Counted from the first letter of the stretch, positions 27,193-36,796 are shown. The stretch is 64,000 nucleotides of DNA from Pseudomonas xionganensis (GCF_009763245.1 NZ_WKJZ01000001.1:2040810-2104809); one strand, 5' to 3'. The notes: generated by a model not told the origin, from the letters alone. A program made the numbers and translations.

Positions 27193-27975
27193 TCAGATTG
27201 CGTTGTGCGCTTTCATCCAGCCGAGGCCGGCAGCGGTGGTGGTTGCCGGCTTGTATTCACAGCCGATCCAGCCCTGGTAGCCGATACGGTCCAGGTGCTC
27301 GAAGAGAAAGCGGTAGTTGATCTCGCCGGTGCCCGGCTCGTTGCGACCCGGGTTGTCGGCCAACTGCACGTGGTTGATGGCGGTCAGGTTGCTTTCCACG
27401 GTGCGGGCCAGGTCACCTTCCATGATCTGCATGTGGTAGATGTCGTACTGCAGATACAGGTTGGAGCTTGCGACCTTGTCGCGAATGGCCAGGGCCTGCT
27501 TGGTGGTGCTGAGGTAGAAGCCGGGGATATCGCGGGTGTTGATGGCTTCCATGACCAGCTTGATGCCGGCGGCTTCGAGCTTGGCTGCGGCAAAGCGCAG
27601 GTTGTCGACGAAAGTCGCCTCGACGGTGGCGCAGTCATAGCCCTGCGGGCGGATGCCGGCCAGGCAGTTGATCTGCGTATTGCCCAGTACCTGGGCGTAG
27701 GCGATGGCCTTGTCCACGCCGGCACGGAATTCCTCGACCCGATCCGGATGGCAGGCGATACCGCGCTCACCAGCGGCCCAGTCGCCGGCCGGCAGGTTGA
27801 ACAGCACCTGGGTCAGCTGGTTGGCGTCCAGGCGGGCCTTGATATCTTCCACCAGGTAGTCATAGGGGAAGAGGTATTCCACGCCGCTGAAACCGGCTTG
27901 GGCGGCGGCGGCGAAGCGGTCCAGAAAGTCCACCTCGGTGAACAGCATGGACAGGTTGGCAGCAAAACGGGGCAT
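27193..27975 (-). CDS. hyi: Hydroxypyruvate isomerase
   Basis: 260 residues, a xylose-isomerase-like TIM barrel. Metal-binding acidic residues are visible in LVMEAINTRDIPGF (E near 143), QYDIYHMQIMEGD (D and H) and GEINYRFLFEHLDRIGYQGWIGCEY. It interconverts hydroxypyruvate and tartronate semialdehyde, the product of Gcl. It lies between gcl and glxR, with a block of CCCTCTCCC repeats separating it from gcl. Confidence 0.94.
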   Translation of the reverse strand: MPRFAANLSMLFTEVDFLDRFAAAAQAGFSGVEYLFPYDYLVEDIKARLDANQLTQVLFNLPAGDWAAGERGIACHPDRVEEFRAGVDKAIAYAQVLGNTQINCLAGIRPQGYDCATVEATFVDNLRFAAAKLEAAGIKLVMEAINTRDIPGFYLSTTKQALAIRDKVASSNLYLQYDIYHMQIMEGDLARTVESNLTAINHVQLADNPGRNEPGTGEINYRFLFEHLDRIGYQGWIGCEYKPATTTAAGLGWMKAHNAI

Positions 27976-27996
27976 GGTTGGCTCCTTTTGTTTGTC

Positions 27997-28096
27997 TCCC
28001 CTCTCTCATTTATGGGAGAGGGGCCGGGGGAGAGGGGATGTGGTAACGCAACCCTCTCCCTAGCCCTCTCCCGCAAGCGGGAGAGGGGATTAGTTG
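27997..28096. repeat. CCCTCTCCC-type repeats between gcl and hyi
   Basis: Two hairpins of the same family as 26159-26282: CCCCTCTCTCATTTATGGGA...GGGG (27998-28023) and CCCTCTCCCGCAAGCGGGAG (28063-28082). They occupy nearly the whole 123-base gap. Confidence 0.75.
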
Positions 28097-28098
28097 CG

Positions 28099-29874
<1,776 letters not shown>

Positions 29875-29900
29875 TGTCTTGTGCCTCGTTTGTTTTCAGA

Positions 29901-29910
29901 TTGTATACAA
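29901..29910. promoter_or_regulatory. TTGTATACAA operator, gcl leader
   Basis: Perfect 10-bp palindrome TTGTATACAA, 27 bases before the gcl start codon and about 8 bases downstream of the inferred transcription start. That is a position where a bound repressor would block elongation. The form is typical of GntR/FCD-family operators. Same motif at 30050, 39397 and 42574; close variants at 31755, 39569 and 42798. Confidence 0.7.
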
Positions 29911-29924
29911 AACAGCTGCGACCG

Positions 29925-29954
29925 ATTCTATTCATGAGTTGACCTGAGGGTCAA
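29925..29954 (-). promoter_or_regulatory. gcl promoter (sigma-70 type)
   Basis: On the minus strand TTGACC (29954-29949) and TAGAAT (29930-29925) are separated by 18 bases. The -35 box is part of the palindrome at 29939-29954, so a protein bound there would block RNA polymerase. The estimated start is near 29918. Inference from sequence only. Confidence 0.55.
29939..29954. promoter_or_regulatory. RutR-type palindrome TTGAC-N6-GTCAA at the gcl promoter
   Basis: TTGACCTGAGGGTCAA: the arms TTGACC and GGTCAA are perfect inverses. The known RutR operator of E. coli is TTGACCAnnTGGTCAA, and the adjacent TetR gene encodes a RutR-like protein. It overlaps the -35 region of gcl. Confidence 0.65.
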
Positions 29955-30049
29955 CAAATTTATTGGCCGCTTATCCGTCTGGGAAAAAATCTTTTAAAAC
30001 AGGCGTTTTAGCTGGGGTGCGCGCGGCGCTGCGCTGCGTCTCGATCTAA

Positions 30050-30081
30050 ATGTATACAAATAGTCTTTATATTGTGTACGA
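30050..30081. promoter_or_regulatory. Paired TTGTATACAA-like sites before the GlcG-like gene
   Basis: ATGTATACAA (30050-30059) and TTGTGTACGA (30072-30081) are 22 bases apart centre to centre, two helical turns, and 130-161 bases before the GlcG-like start. The area (29955-30110) is AT-rich and lies between divergent genes, so the sites may serve either direction. Confidence 0.55.
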
Positions 30082-30210
30082 CTATTGAAATTTCTATTTC
30101 TGCTGGGATAGTGGAGGCGAGTTCTGTGTGGTCGCCGGCCTTTCGCTCCTGCCTGGAGCACCCGGTGGGCGGCCTGTCCGAAGATTTCTGCTTGAGTAGG
30201 AAGGTTGAAA

Positions 30211-30648
30211 ATGAGTCTGTTGAACCTGAATGTCGCTACCACCCTGACTAGCCGCGCCCTGGCCGTGGGCCGTGAGATTGGCGCGGCGCCCCTGACCGTG
30301 GCCGTGCTGGATGCCGGCGGGCACCTGATCAGCCTGCAGCGCGAGGACGGCGCCAGCCTGCTGCGCCCGCAGATCGCCATCGGCAAGGCCTGGGGCGCCC
30401 TGGCCCTGGGCAAGGGCTCGCGCCTGATCGCCGCCGATGCGCAGCAGCGTCCGGCCTTTATCGGGGCGGTGAACAATCTGGCTGAAGGCAATCTGGTGCC
30501 GGCGCCGGGTGGCGTGCTGATCCGTACAGCCCAGGGCGAGCTGATCGGCGCCATCGGCATTACCGGCGACACCTCGGATATCGATGAGCAATGTGCGGTC
30601 AGCGCCGTGCAGTCGGTTGGCCTGCAGGCCGATGCAGGGGTGGTGTAG
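30211..30648 (+). CDS. GlcG/HbpS-family protein (DUF336)
   Basis: 145 residues. The family pattern is clear: LTVAVLDAGGHLISLQREDGASLL, KAWGALALGKGS, and the C-terminal IGAIGITGDTSDIDEQCA. Known: HbpS/GlcG proteins are small octamer-forming alpha/beta proteins. Some bind haem and many sit in glycolate/glyoxylate gene clusters, but no activity is agreed. Placed divergently from gcl with regulator sites between them, so probably co-regulated with glyoxylate use. The ATG at 30211 has AGGAAGG at ideal distance; the TTG six bases earlier is less likely. Confidence 0.88.
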   Translation: MSLLNLNVATTLTSRALAVGREIGAAPLTVAVLDAGGHLISLQREDGASLLRPQIAIGKAWGALALGKGSRLIAADAQQRPAFIGAVNNLAEGNLVPAPGGVLIRTAQGELIGAIGITGDTSDIDEQCAVSAVQSVGLQADAGVV

Positions 30649-30662
30649 CCGCTGGGCCGGGT

Positions 30663-30961
30663 TTTATCGATCCACCACCCTGGTGGATGTGCTGCGCGAC
30701 ATCCACCCTACGGGTCGGCGTGCTTCTGTGTAGGGTGGATCGCGCTTTATCGAACCACCGTTGTGGTGGATGTGCTGTGCGACATCCACCCTACGGGTCG
30801 GCGTGCTTCTGCGTAGGGTGGATCGCGCTTTATCGATCCACCGTTGTGGTGGATGTAGACGCGACATCCACCCTACGGGTCTGCGTGCTTCTGCGTAGGG
30901 TGGATCGCGTTTTATCGATCCACCGCTCTGGCGGATGTAGAAAACGACATCCGCCCTACGA
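30663..30961. repeat. Tandem array of GTAGGGTGGAT repeats
   Basis: Almost four head-to-tail units of about 82-83 bp. Full units start at 30730, 30813 and 30895, with a partial unit before. Each unit is itself an inverted repeat (GTAGGGTGGATCGCGC...GCGACATCCACCCTAC) followed by the spacer GGGTCGGCGTGCTTCTGC. It sits tail-to-tail between the GlcG-like and TetR genes. An open frame through the array on the minus strand is a repeat artefact. Confidence 0.85.
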
Positions 30962-30982
30962 ATCAACGGGGGCGAGAAAGGG

Positions 30983-31627
30983 TCAGGCGCGGGTTACCAG
31001 CTCGGAGGCCGCCGGCTGGCTTTCGTCGATCTCGCAGCCCTTGAGCACCAGGCGGATGATGGTCTGGGCGGCGGCTTCGTAGTCGGCTTCGTCCAGGCTG
31101 GCCTTGCCGGTGACGGTGGAGATCTGCCAGTCGAAGTCGGCGTAGGTCTGGGTCGCGGCCCAGATGCTGAACAGCAGATGATGCGGGTCGACCGCGGCCA
31201 TCAGGCCCTGGTCGATCCAGCGCTGGATACAGGCGATATTGTGCTTGGCCTGGGCATTGAGCTGCTCGGTCTGCTCGGCCGACAGGTGCGGCGCACCGTG
31301 CATGATCTCGCTGGCGAACACCTTGGAGGCGAAGGGCAGTTCGCGGGAAATGCGGATCTTCGAGCGGATATAGGCCTTGAGCACCTCGCCCGGGCGACCC
31401 GGCTGGTTGAACGGCGCGGAGGCGTCCAGCAGCGGTTCGATAATGCTTTCCAGCACCTCGCGGTAGAGGTTTTCCTTGGATTTGAAGTAGTAGTAGACGT
31501 TGGGCTTGGGTACCCCGGCCTTGGCCGCGATATCGCTGGTCTTGCTGGCGGCGAAGCCCTTGTCGGCGAATTCTTCACTGGCTGCGCGCAGGATCAGCTC
31601 TCTATTGCGCTCGCGGATACTGGTCAT
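30983..31627 (-). CDS. TetR-family regulator, RutR-like
   Basis: 214 residues. N-terminal TetR helix-turn-helix (FADKGFAASKTSDIAAKAGV...YYYFKSKENLY, residues 19-58). The C-terminal ligand domain resembles E. coli RutR throughout: SRELPFASKVFASEIMHGAP, WIDQGLMAAVDPHHLLFSIW and ATQTYADF. Known: RutR binds TTGACCAnnTGGTCAA and responds to uracil/thymine, controlling pyrimidine and purine breakdown. Matching palindromes occur upstream of gcl, this gene/moaA, the purine permease and xdhA. The ligand here could be a purine intermediate. Divergent from moaA. Confidence 0.88.
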   Translation of the reverse strand: MTSIRERNRELILRAASEEFADKGFAASKTSDIAAKAGVPKPNVYYYFKSKENLYREVLESIIEPLLDASAPFNQPGRPGEVLKAYIRSKIRISRELPFASKVFASEIMHGAPHLSAEQTEQLNAQAKHNIACIQRWIDQGLMAAVDPHHLLFSIWAATQTYADFDWQISTVTGKASLDEADYEAAAQTIIRLVLKGCEIDESQPAASELVTRA

Positions 31628-31734
31628 AAGGCCCTGTGATTAAGCATGGCGCCCGGCTCCGGGCGGCGGCCTGGCATGGTAGCATCGGCCTTGCGCGAGT
31701 CTCAAGCAGGCGCCAGGCGGCCTGGAGCGATTCT

Positions 31735-31764
31735 CTGACTCGCTGGTCAAGTAATTGTGTACAA
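31735..31764. promoter_or_regulatory. Adjacent operators of both types, tetR/moaA divergent promoter
   Basis: CTGAC-TCGCTG-GTCAA (31735-31750) is followed after four bases by TTGTGTACAA (31755-31764). They lie in the 217-base gap between the divergent tetR and moaA genes, 108-137 bases from tetR and 81-110 bases from moaA. One control region thus carries both palindromes of the purine cluster almost touching. Confidence 0.65.
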
Positions 31765-31844
31765 GATCGGAAATTTCTGTTTCCATCTTGCCTATTGCTT
31801 CCATAACAAAAAGTCTCGGCGCTTTGCGCTTCAGGAGACAAGCC

Positions 31845-32840
31845 GTGCACAACACCCAGCTGGTAGACCCTTTCGGTCGGCGTATCACCTATCTGCGGCT
31901 GTCGGTCACCGACCGCTGCGATTTCCGCTGCACCTACTGCATGGGTGAAGACATGCAGTTCGCGCCCCGCGAGCAGATCCTCAGCCTGGAGGAACTGTAT
32001 GCCGTGGCCGATGCCTTTATCGGCCTGGGGGTCAAGCGCATCCGCATCACCGGCGGCGAGCCCCTGGTGCGCAAGAACCTGCTGAGTCTGCTCGAACGCC
32101 TGGGCCAGCGCCCGGAGCTGGAAGACCTGGCCATTACCAGCAACGGCTCACAGCTTCACGAGATGGCTGGCGCACTGCGTGCGGCCGGGGTCAAACGCCT
32201 GAATATCAGCCTGGATTCGCTGCAGCGCGAGCGCTTTGCCGCCTTTACCAGGCGTGACAAGCTCGACCAGGTGCTGGCCGGCATCGAGGCCGCCCGGGCC
32301 GCGGGCTTTAGCAAGATCAAGCTCAATACCGTGGTGCAGAGCGGACGCAATGACGATGAGGTGCTCGATCTGGTCGAGTTCGCCATCGCGCGCGGTCTGG
32401 ATATCAGCTTTATCGAGGAAATGCCCCTGGGCAGCGTGGTCAGCCACCAGCGCCAGCAGACCTTCTGCTCCAGCGATGAGGTGCGTGCCCGTATCGAGCA
32501 GCGCCATCAGCTGGTGCGCAGCAGCAAGACCACCGGCGGGCCGTCGCGCTACTGGCAGGTGCTGGGCAGTGACACCCAGGTGGGCTTTATCTCGCCCCAT
32601 AGCCATAACTTCTGCGGCGACTGCAACCGCGTGCGGGTGACCGCCGAAGGCAAGCTGGTGCTCTGCCTGGGGCATGACAATGCCCTGGACTTGAAGGCGC
32701 TTATGCGTGCCCATCCCGGTGACAGCCAGCGCCTGCGCGAGGCCCTGGTGGCTGCCCTGCAGCTCAAGCCCGAGCGCCATCACTTCCAGCAGGACGAGCA
32801 GGTTCAAGTCGTCAGGTTTATGAGCATGACCGGCGGTTAA
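31845..32840 (+). CDS. moaA: GTP 3',8-cyclase, molybdenum cofactor biosynthesis protein MoaA (cluster paralogue)
   Basis: 331 residues from a GTG at 31845 with AGGAGA seven bases upstream; an ATG-free extension to 31755 has no ribosome site. Radical SAM cluster CDFRCTYC (residues about 24-31), second 4Fe-4S motif CGDCNRVRVTAEGKLVLC near 257, and the essential C-terminal Gly-Gly (MTGG). It starts molybdopterin synthesis from GTP. No other moa gene is nearby. Its location within the purine cluster suggests that it boosts cofactor supply for xanthine dehydrogenase. Confidence 0.94.
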   Translation: MHNTQLVDPFGRRITYLRLSVTDRCDFRCTYCMGEDMQFAPREQILSLEELYAVADAFIGLGVKRIRITGGEPLVRKNLLSLLERLGQRPELEDLAITSNGSQLHEMAGALRAAGVKRLNISLDSLQRERFAAFTRRDKLDQVLAGIEAARAAGFSKIKLNTVVQSGRNDDEVLDLVEFAIARGLDISFIEEMPLGSVVSHQRQQTFCSSDEVRARIEQRHQLVRSSKTTGGPSRYWQVLGSDTQVGFISPHSHNFCGDCNRVRVTAEGKLVLCLGHDNALDLKALMRAHPGDSQRLREALVAALQLKPERHHFQQDEQVQVVRFMSMTGG

Positions 32841-32910
32841 TCCGCTCCCCTGGCCGCCGCTCGCGGCCATCAGCCGATTCCTTTATCCATCACTCACCCG
32901 GAGGGTTGCC

Positions 32911-33726
32911 GTGAAGCTTCCACGCGCCTGCAGTTTATTCGCCCTGGTGTTTTCCAGCACCAGCCTCGCCGAAAGCTATGTGATCGGCGTGGAGAAACTG
33001 GCTTTCGCCCCGCACTACAGCATCGACGCCCAGGGCCAGTACCAGGGCTTTGCCCGCGAACTGTTCGACCTGTTCGCCGGCCATAGCGGGGTGCAGCTGA
33101 GCTACAGGCCCATGGCCGTGGAGCAATTGCTGCCGGCCCTGCTCAAGGGCGAGGTGGACTTCAAGTACCCGGACAGCCCCAGCTGGGCCCAGGCGCAGAA
33201 GGCCGGGCAGACCCTGAGCTACAGCCAGGGCGTAGTCGACTATGTGGACGGCGTGCTGGTGGCGCCCAAGCGTCACGGCCAGGGCCTGGAGGGCATCAAG
33301 CGCCTGGCCATGGTCAAGGGCTGGACACCCTGGGGCTATCAGCAACGCATCGAGGCCGGTGCCATTGAATTGACCTACAGCGACGACCTGCGCCAGATGA
33401 TCCGCCAGGCCCTGAAGAAGGACAGCGACGGCGCCTATTTCAACGTGGTGGTGGCCACCCACTATCTGGACAACCTGAGTTCGCGCCCCGGCGCCCTGAT
33501 CTTCGACGCCGGGCTGCCCCATGAACGTGGCAGCTACCACCTGTCCACGCGCAAGCACGACCAGCTGCTGGCGCGTTTTGACCGCTTCCTGCAGGAGCGT
33601 CAGAACGACGTGGCAGCGCTCAAAGCCAAGTATCAGGTCGAGGCTCACCTGGATTCCGAGCTGATCGGCGTGGAGCAGTGGAAGCGCGACTTTATTCAGC
33701 GGCAGAAGGCCAAGCAGGGACAATAG
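32911..33726 (+). CDS. Orphan periplasmic solute-binding protein (SBP_bac_3 type)
   Basis: 271 residues from GTG at 32911 (GGAGG six bases upstream). Signal peptide ending SSTSLAES. The mature part resembles polar amino acid-type binding proteins: YQGFARELFDLFAGHSGVQLSYRPM and LPALLKGEVDFKYPD. No permease or ATPase gene is adjacent, so it may serve a distant transporter or a sensor, or may bind a purine-pathway compound. 70 bases after moaA, possibly in its transcript. The ligand is unknown. Confidence 0.8.
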   Translation: MKLPRACSLFALVFSSTSLAESYVIGVEKLAFAPHYSIDAQGQYQGFARELFDLFAGHSGVQLSYRPMAVEQLLPALLKGEVDFKYPDSPSWAQAQKAGQTLSYSQGVVDYVDGVLVAPKRHGQGLEGIKRLAMVKGWTPWGYQQRIEAGAIELTYSDDLRQMIRQALKKDSDGAYFNVVVATHYLDNLSSRPGALIFDAGLPHERGSYHLSTRKHDQLLARFDRFLQERQNDVAALKAKYQVEAHLDSELIGVEQWKRDFIQRQKAKQGQ

Positions 33727-33849
33727 TCGCGTGTGCGCACCCATACTGGCCGTGCATCACGGGTGCGCACGGCGCACCCTATCGATCCAGTTCTGCTGCC
33801 GGCTCAGTGCAACTGACCGAAAGCAACACGCTATTCGGATAGGGCCAGC

Positions 33850-33885
33850 AAAAAGGGGGATAACCTGATGGTTATCCCCCTTTTT
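33850..33885. terminator. Bidirectional intrinsic terminator
   Basis: AAAAAGGGGGATAACC-TGAT-GGTTATCCCCCTTTTT is a perfect long stem with A and T runs on both sides. It ends both the solute-binding protein gene (plus) and the porin gene (minus), which converge here. The preceding 33727-33849 contains one GTGCGCAC-type repeat and no gene. Confidence 0.92.
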
Positions 33886-33903
33886 GTGTTGCCGGTTTGC
33901 CGC

Positions 33904-34770
33904 TTAGAAGTGGTACTTGACCAGGGCCTGTACCGCGGTCTGATCGAAGTCCTTGGAGCCGTCGATCGGGCGTACGCCGTACTTGTTGTTCCACATGTTC
34001 ACCTCGGTGCCCACGTAGAGCTTGCGGCCTTCACCAAACAGGGCCTTGCCGGCGTCCCACTTGATCTGGATGGAGGAGCCCAGCGAGGTCTGGGTGCCGG
34101 CGTCCTTGGACGGGGCGCGCCAGTCGATATAACCGTCGATCACGAAGTCCTGCTCGCCGATGGCGAAGGGGTAGGCGCCGCTGACGGTCAGCTGGTAGGT
34201 GTGGCCGTTGCCCTTGTCCGAGGCCTTGAAGTCATGGTCGAAGAAGATGTGGTTGTTGACCTTGACCGCATACAGGTTGGCATTCAGGTAGGCGAAGCCG
34301 GGAGCGTTCCAGGCGGTGCCGATACCGTACAGGTAGTTTTCGGTGCCCGGGCCGCCGTTGCCCTTCTCGTAGGTGAAGGCGGCGTAGACATCCTTGAGCG
34401 GGCCGACGGACAGGTCCTGGCCGGTCAGCCAGCTCAGGCTGACACGGGGCGACAGCTCCATATAGTAGAAGCTGTTCTTGCGCTCCTGTTCCAGGTTGGC
34501 GAAGGTGCTGCCGCGCGACTGGGTGTTATCGGCGCGCACATAGTCGACAAAGCCGAACATATCGCCCCAAACCCAGCCACTGGCGTGCTCGAAGGTGAAG
34601 GTGGTCTGGGTCTTCTGTTCTTCGTCGAACTGACCTTCGTTAAAGCTTTCGCCGTACAGGTAGGACAGGCTGTTGTCCTGCCAGAATAGTGGGCCTTCGG
34701 CGAGGGCCTGCTGGCTGGCGAACACTGCGCCGGCCAGGGCGATGGAGTAGGGGAGGTGCTTGAGCTTCAT
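33904..34770 (-). CDS. Tsx-like nucleoside-specific outer membrane channel
   Basis: 288 residues. Signal peptide ending QQALAEG. The mature part has an alternating aromatic/polar beta-barrel pattern and ends in phenylalanine (VKYHF), as outer membrane proteins do. The start LFWQDNSLSYLYGESF and the NTQSRGSTFANLEQE region fit the nucleoside-channel (Tsx/OmpK) family. Expected role: passage of nucleosides or purine products across the outer membrane, which fits its place next to puuD in the purine cluster. Confidence 0.87.
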   Translation of the reverse strand: MKLKHLPYSIALAGAVFASQQALAEGPLFWQDNSLSYLYGESFNEGQFDEEQKTQTTFTFEHASGWVWGDMFGFVDYVRADNTQSRGSTFANLEQERKNSFYYMELSPRVSLSWLTGQDLSVGPLKDVYAAFTYEKGNGGPGTENYLYGIGTAWNAPGFAYLNANLYAVKVNNHIFFDHDFKASDKGNGHTYQLTVSGAYPFAIGEQDFVIDGYIDWRAPSKDAGTQTSLGSSIQIKWDAGKALFGEGRKLYVGTEVNMWNNKYGVRPIDGSKDFDQTAVQALVKYHF

Positions 34771-34930
34771 CGGTTTTCCTTGTTGTTAGGGATGTGCTGC
34801 AACCTGCACAGGACAGCATGCAGGGGTGAGGGACCTCGGTATTGCTGGGTGACCGGGCATCGGGATGCTGATGCCGGTATGGCCATGACGCTGGCCGGGC
34901 AGGGGTGGCCTGCCCGACCGTCATGGGCCC

Positions 34931-36217
34931 TTAGTTAATGGGTGCGCCCTGGTCGATCCACTGGCCGAGCAGGTCGCGCTCGTCCTGGGTCATCTGGGTG
35001 ATATTGCCCAGGGGCATGATTTGGGTGGCGACGGTCTGCGCATGGATCTTGGCGACCTGGGCCTTGATCTGCTCGGGGGTGTCGAGCATAAAACCGGCCG
35101 GCGCGGTGCTGAACATCGGGCTGCTCGGGGTGGCCGAGTGGCACACGGTGCAACGCGCCTGGATCACGCTTTCGACCTTGGCGAAGTCGGCGCTGCCGGC
35201 ACTGGCGACCTGGCTAGCCGGTGCCTGTTCGGCAGTGGCGCTTTCCGCTACCTCCTCGACCTTGGCCAGGGTGGCGCTGGCCGGTTGCTCGGCGGCTGCC
35301 ACTGGAGCCGCGCTCGGCGCACGGTGTACCGGGGCGGTGACATAGGCCAGGCAGATCATGCCCAGGGCCGCGGCCGGCAGGGTCCAGACATACTTGCCGC
35401 TGTCGTGACGGGTGTTGAAGTAGTGGCGTACCAGCACAGCCAGCACCGCGATACCAGCCAGGATCAGCCAGTTGTACTCACTGCCGTAGGTGCTCGGGAA
35501 GTGGTTGCTGATCATGATGAACAGCACCGGCAGGGTGAAGTAGTTGTTGTGACGCGAGCGCAGCAGGCCCTTGGCCGGCAGCAGCGGATCGGGTGTGGTG
35601 TTGGTTTCGATCGCCTTAACCAGCGAGCGCTGGGCCGGCATGATGGTGAAGAACACGTTGCCGACCATGATGGTGCCGATAATGGCGCCGACATGGATAT
35701 AGGCCGCGCGGCCGCTGAAGATCTGGCTGAAGCCGTAGGCTGCGGCGATCACCAGGACGAACAGCACGGCGCCGAGCAGGGCCGGGCGCTTGCCCAGGGG
35801 CGAATCGCACAGCAGGTGGTAGATCACATAGCTGGCCGCCATGGAACCCAGGCCAATGGCAATGCCCATGGCCGGGTCCAGGGCCACGCCGGGCTTGATC
35901 AGGTACAGGCTGGGGTTGAGGTAGTACACCACCAGCAGCAGGGCCACGCCCGAGAGCCAGGTGGCATAGGCCTCCCATTTGAACCAGTGCAGGTTCTCCG
36001 GCATTTTCGGCGGCGCCAGCTTGTACTTTTCCAGGTGGTAGATGCCGCCGCCGTGAATCGCCCAGAGGTCGCCCGACAGGCCCTCGCGGGGATTGCTGCG
36101 GTTGAGGTTGTTCTCCAACCAGACGAAATAGAAGGATGCGCCGATCCAGGCGATACCGGTGATCATATGGATCCAGCGGATGCCCAGGTTGAGCCATTCG
36201 GTGAAATGTGCTTCCAC
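34931..36217 (-). CDS. puuD: Membrane-bound urate oxidase PuuD with C-terminal cytochrome c
   Basis: 428 residues. The N-terminal part has about eight membrane helices with conserved histidines (WIHMITGIAWIGASFYFVWLE, AIHGGGIYHLEKYK), the Urate_ox_N/DUF989 domain. After an alanine-rich linker (about 305-335) a cytochrome c domain follows, with haem site CTVCH near residue 355 and axial methionine in QIMPLGN. Known: this family replaces soluble uricase and passes electrons to the respiratory chain. It makes 5-hydroxyisourate for PucM. It is the last gene of the allantoin-branch run. Confidence 0.93.
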   Translation of the reverse strand: MEAHFTEWLNLGIRWIHMITGIAWIGASFYFVWLENNLNRSNPREGLSGDLWAIHGGGIYHLEKYKLAPPKMPENLHWFKWEAYATWLSGVALLLVVYYLNPSLYLIKPGVALDPAMGIAIGLGSMAASYVIYHLLCDSPLGKRPALLGAVLFVLVIAAAYGFSQIFSGRAAYIHVGAIIGTIMVGNVFFTIMPAQRSLVKAIETNTTPDPLLPAKGLLRSRHNNYFTLPVLFIMISNHFPSTYGSEYNWLILAGIAVLAVLVRHYFNTRHDSGKYVWTLPAAALGMICLAYVTAPVHRAPSAAPVAAAEQPASATLAKVEEVAESATAEQAPASQVASAGSADFAKVESVIQARCTVCHSATPSSPMFSTAPAGFMLDTPEQIKAQVAKIHAQTVATQIMPLGNITQMTQDERDLLGQWIDQGAPIN

Positions 36218-36265
36218 AATCAGTACCTCTTTCCCGCAAGCCGACAGGCCGGCTGCAGGCTTCTC

Positions 36266-36769
36266 TTATTGGTGGGGTGCGAGGAGGAGTAACTCGTCCT
36301 CATTGAAGAAATGCTCATCGCAGTTGTTGCCGGAACCACTGCGATCAACCACCAGGAAGTCATCCCGCTTTTCGATCGTCAGCACCGGGTGGTGCCAGAC
36401 GCCGCGATGGTAATTGATGCCCTGCCTGCCATTACTGAGGAAGGCACGGACGGACCCTGATACAGGTGCATCGCCAGCCGGCGCGACCACGATCAGAAAG
36501 GGGTTGCCGAGCAGCGGAACAAAGGCCTGGCTGCCCAGCGGATGGCGCTCCAGCATGCGCACGGTGTGCGGCATCGGCAGCGCCTCGGCGCTGAAGATGC
36601 TGATGATCGCCCGGTCTTCAGGCTGGGCGGTCTCGATCGTGGCCAGCTTGTGATAGCGACGGGTGGAGCCGTTGTTGATCATGAAGAACTCGCTGCCGTC
36701 GGTTTCGATCACGTCACCGAAGGGGGCGAAGGCTTCTTTGCTTAACGGCTCGATGGTCAGTGTGCGCAT
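36266..36769 (-). CDS. allA: Ureidoglycolate lyase
   Basis: 167 residues from ATG at 36769; upstream in-frame codons lie in a repeat region and are rejected. AllA family cupin-like fold: FAPFGDVIETDG, MLERHPLGSQAFVPL, and GINYHRGVWHHPVL with the metal histidines. It splits ureidoglycolate to glyoxylate and urea, the last allantoin-branch step before Gcl. Also called ureidoglycolate hydrolase in older literature. Confidence 0.94.
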   Translation of the reverse strand: MRTLTIEPLSKEAFAPFGDVIETDGSEFFMINNGSTRRYHKLATIETAQPEDRAIISIFSAEALPMPHTVRMLERHPLGSQAFVPLLGNPFLIVVAPAGDAPVSGSVRAFLSNGRQGINYHRGVWHHPVLTIEKRDDFLVVDRSGSGNNCDEHFFNEDELLLLAPHQ

Positions 36770-36796
36770 GGTGACTCGCTGATAATCGGAGTGTGG

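Noticed and set aside
26159..28096. CRISPR-like reading of the CCCTCTCCC repeats
   Set aside because: Only two clusters with hairpin units, no regular spacers and no cas genes; this is a common dispersed intergenic repeat.
30664..30966. A 100-codon minus-strand frame with a repeated peptide (PVGWMSR)
   Set aside because: The peptide repeats only because the DNA is a tandem array of GTAGGGTGGAT units; no ribosome site, no independent support.
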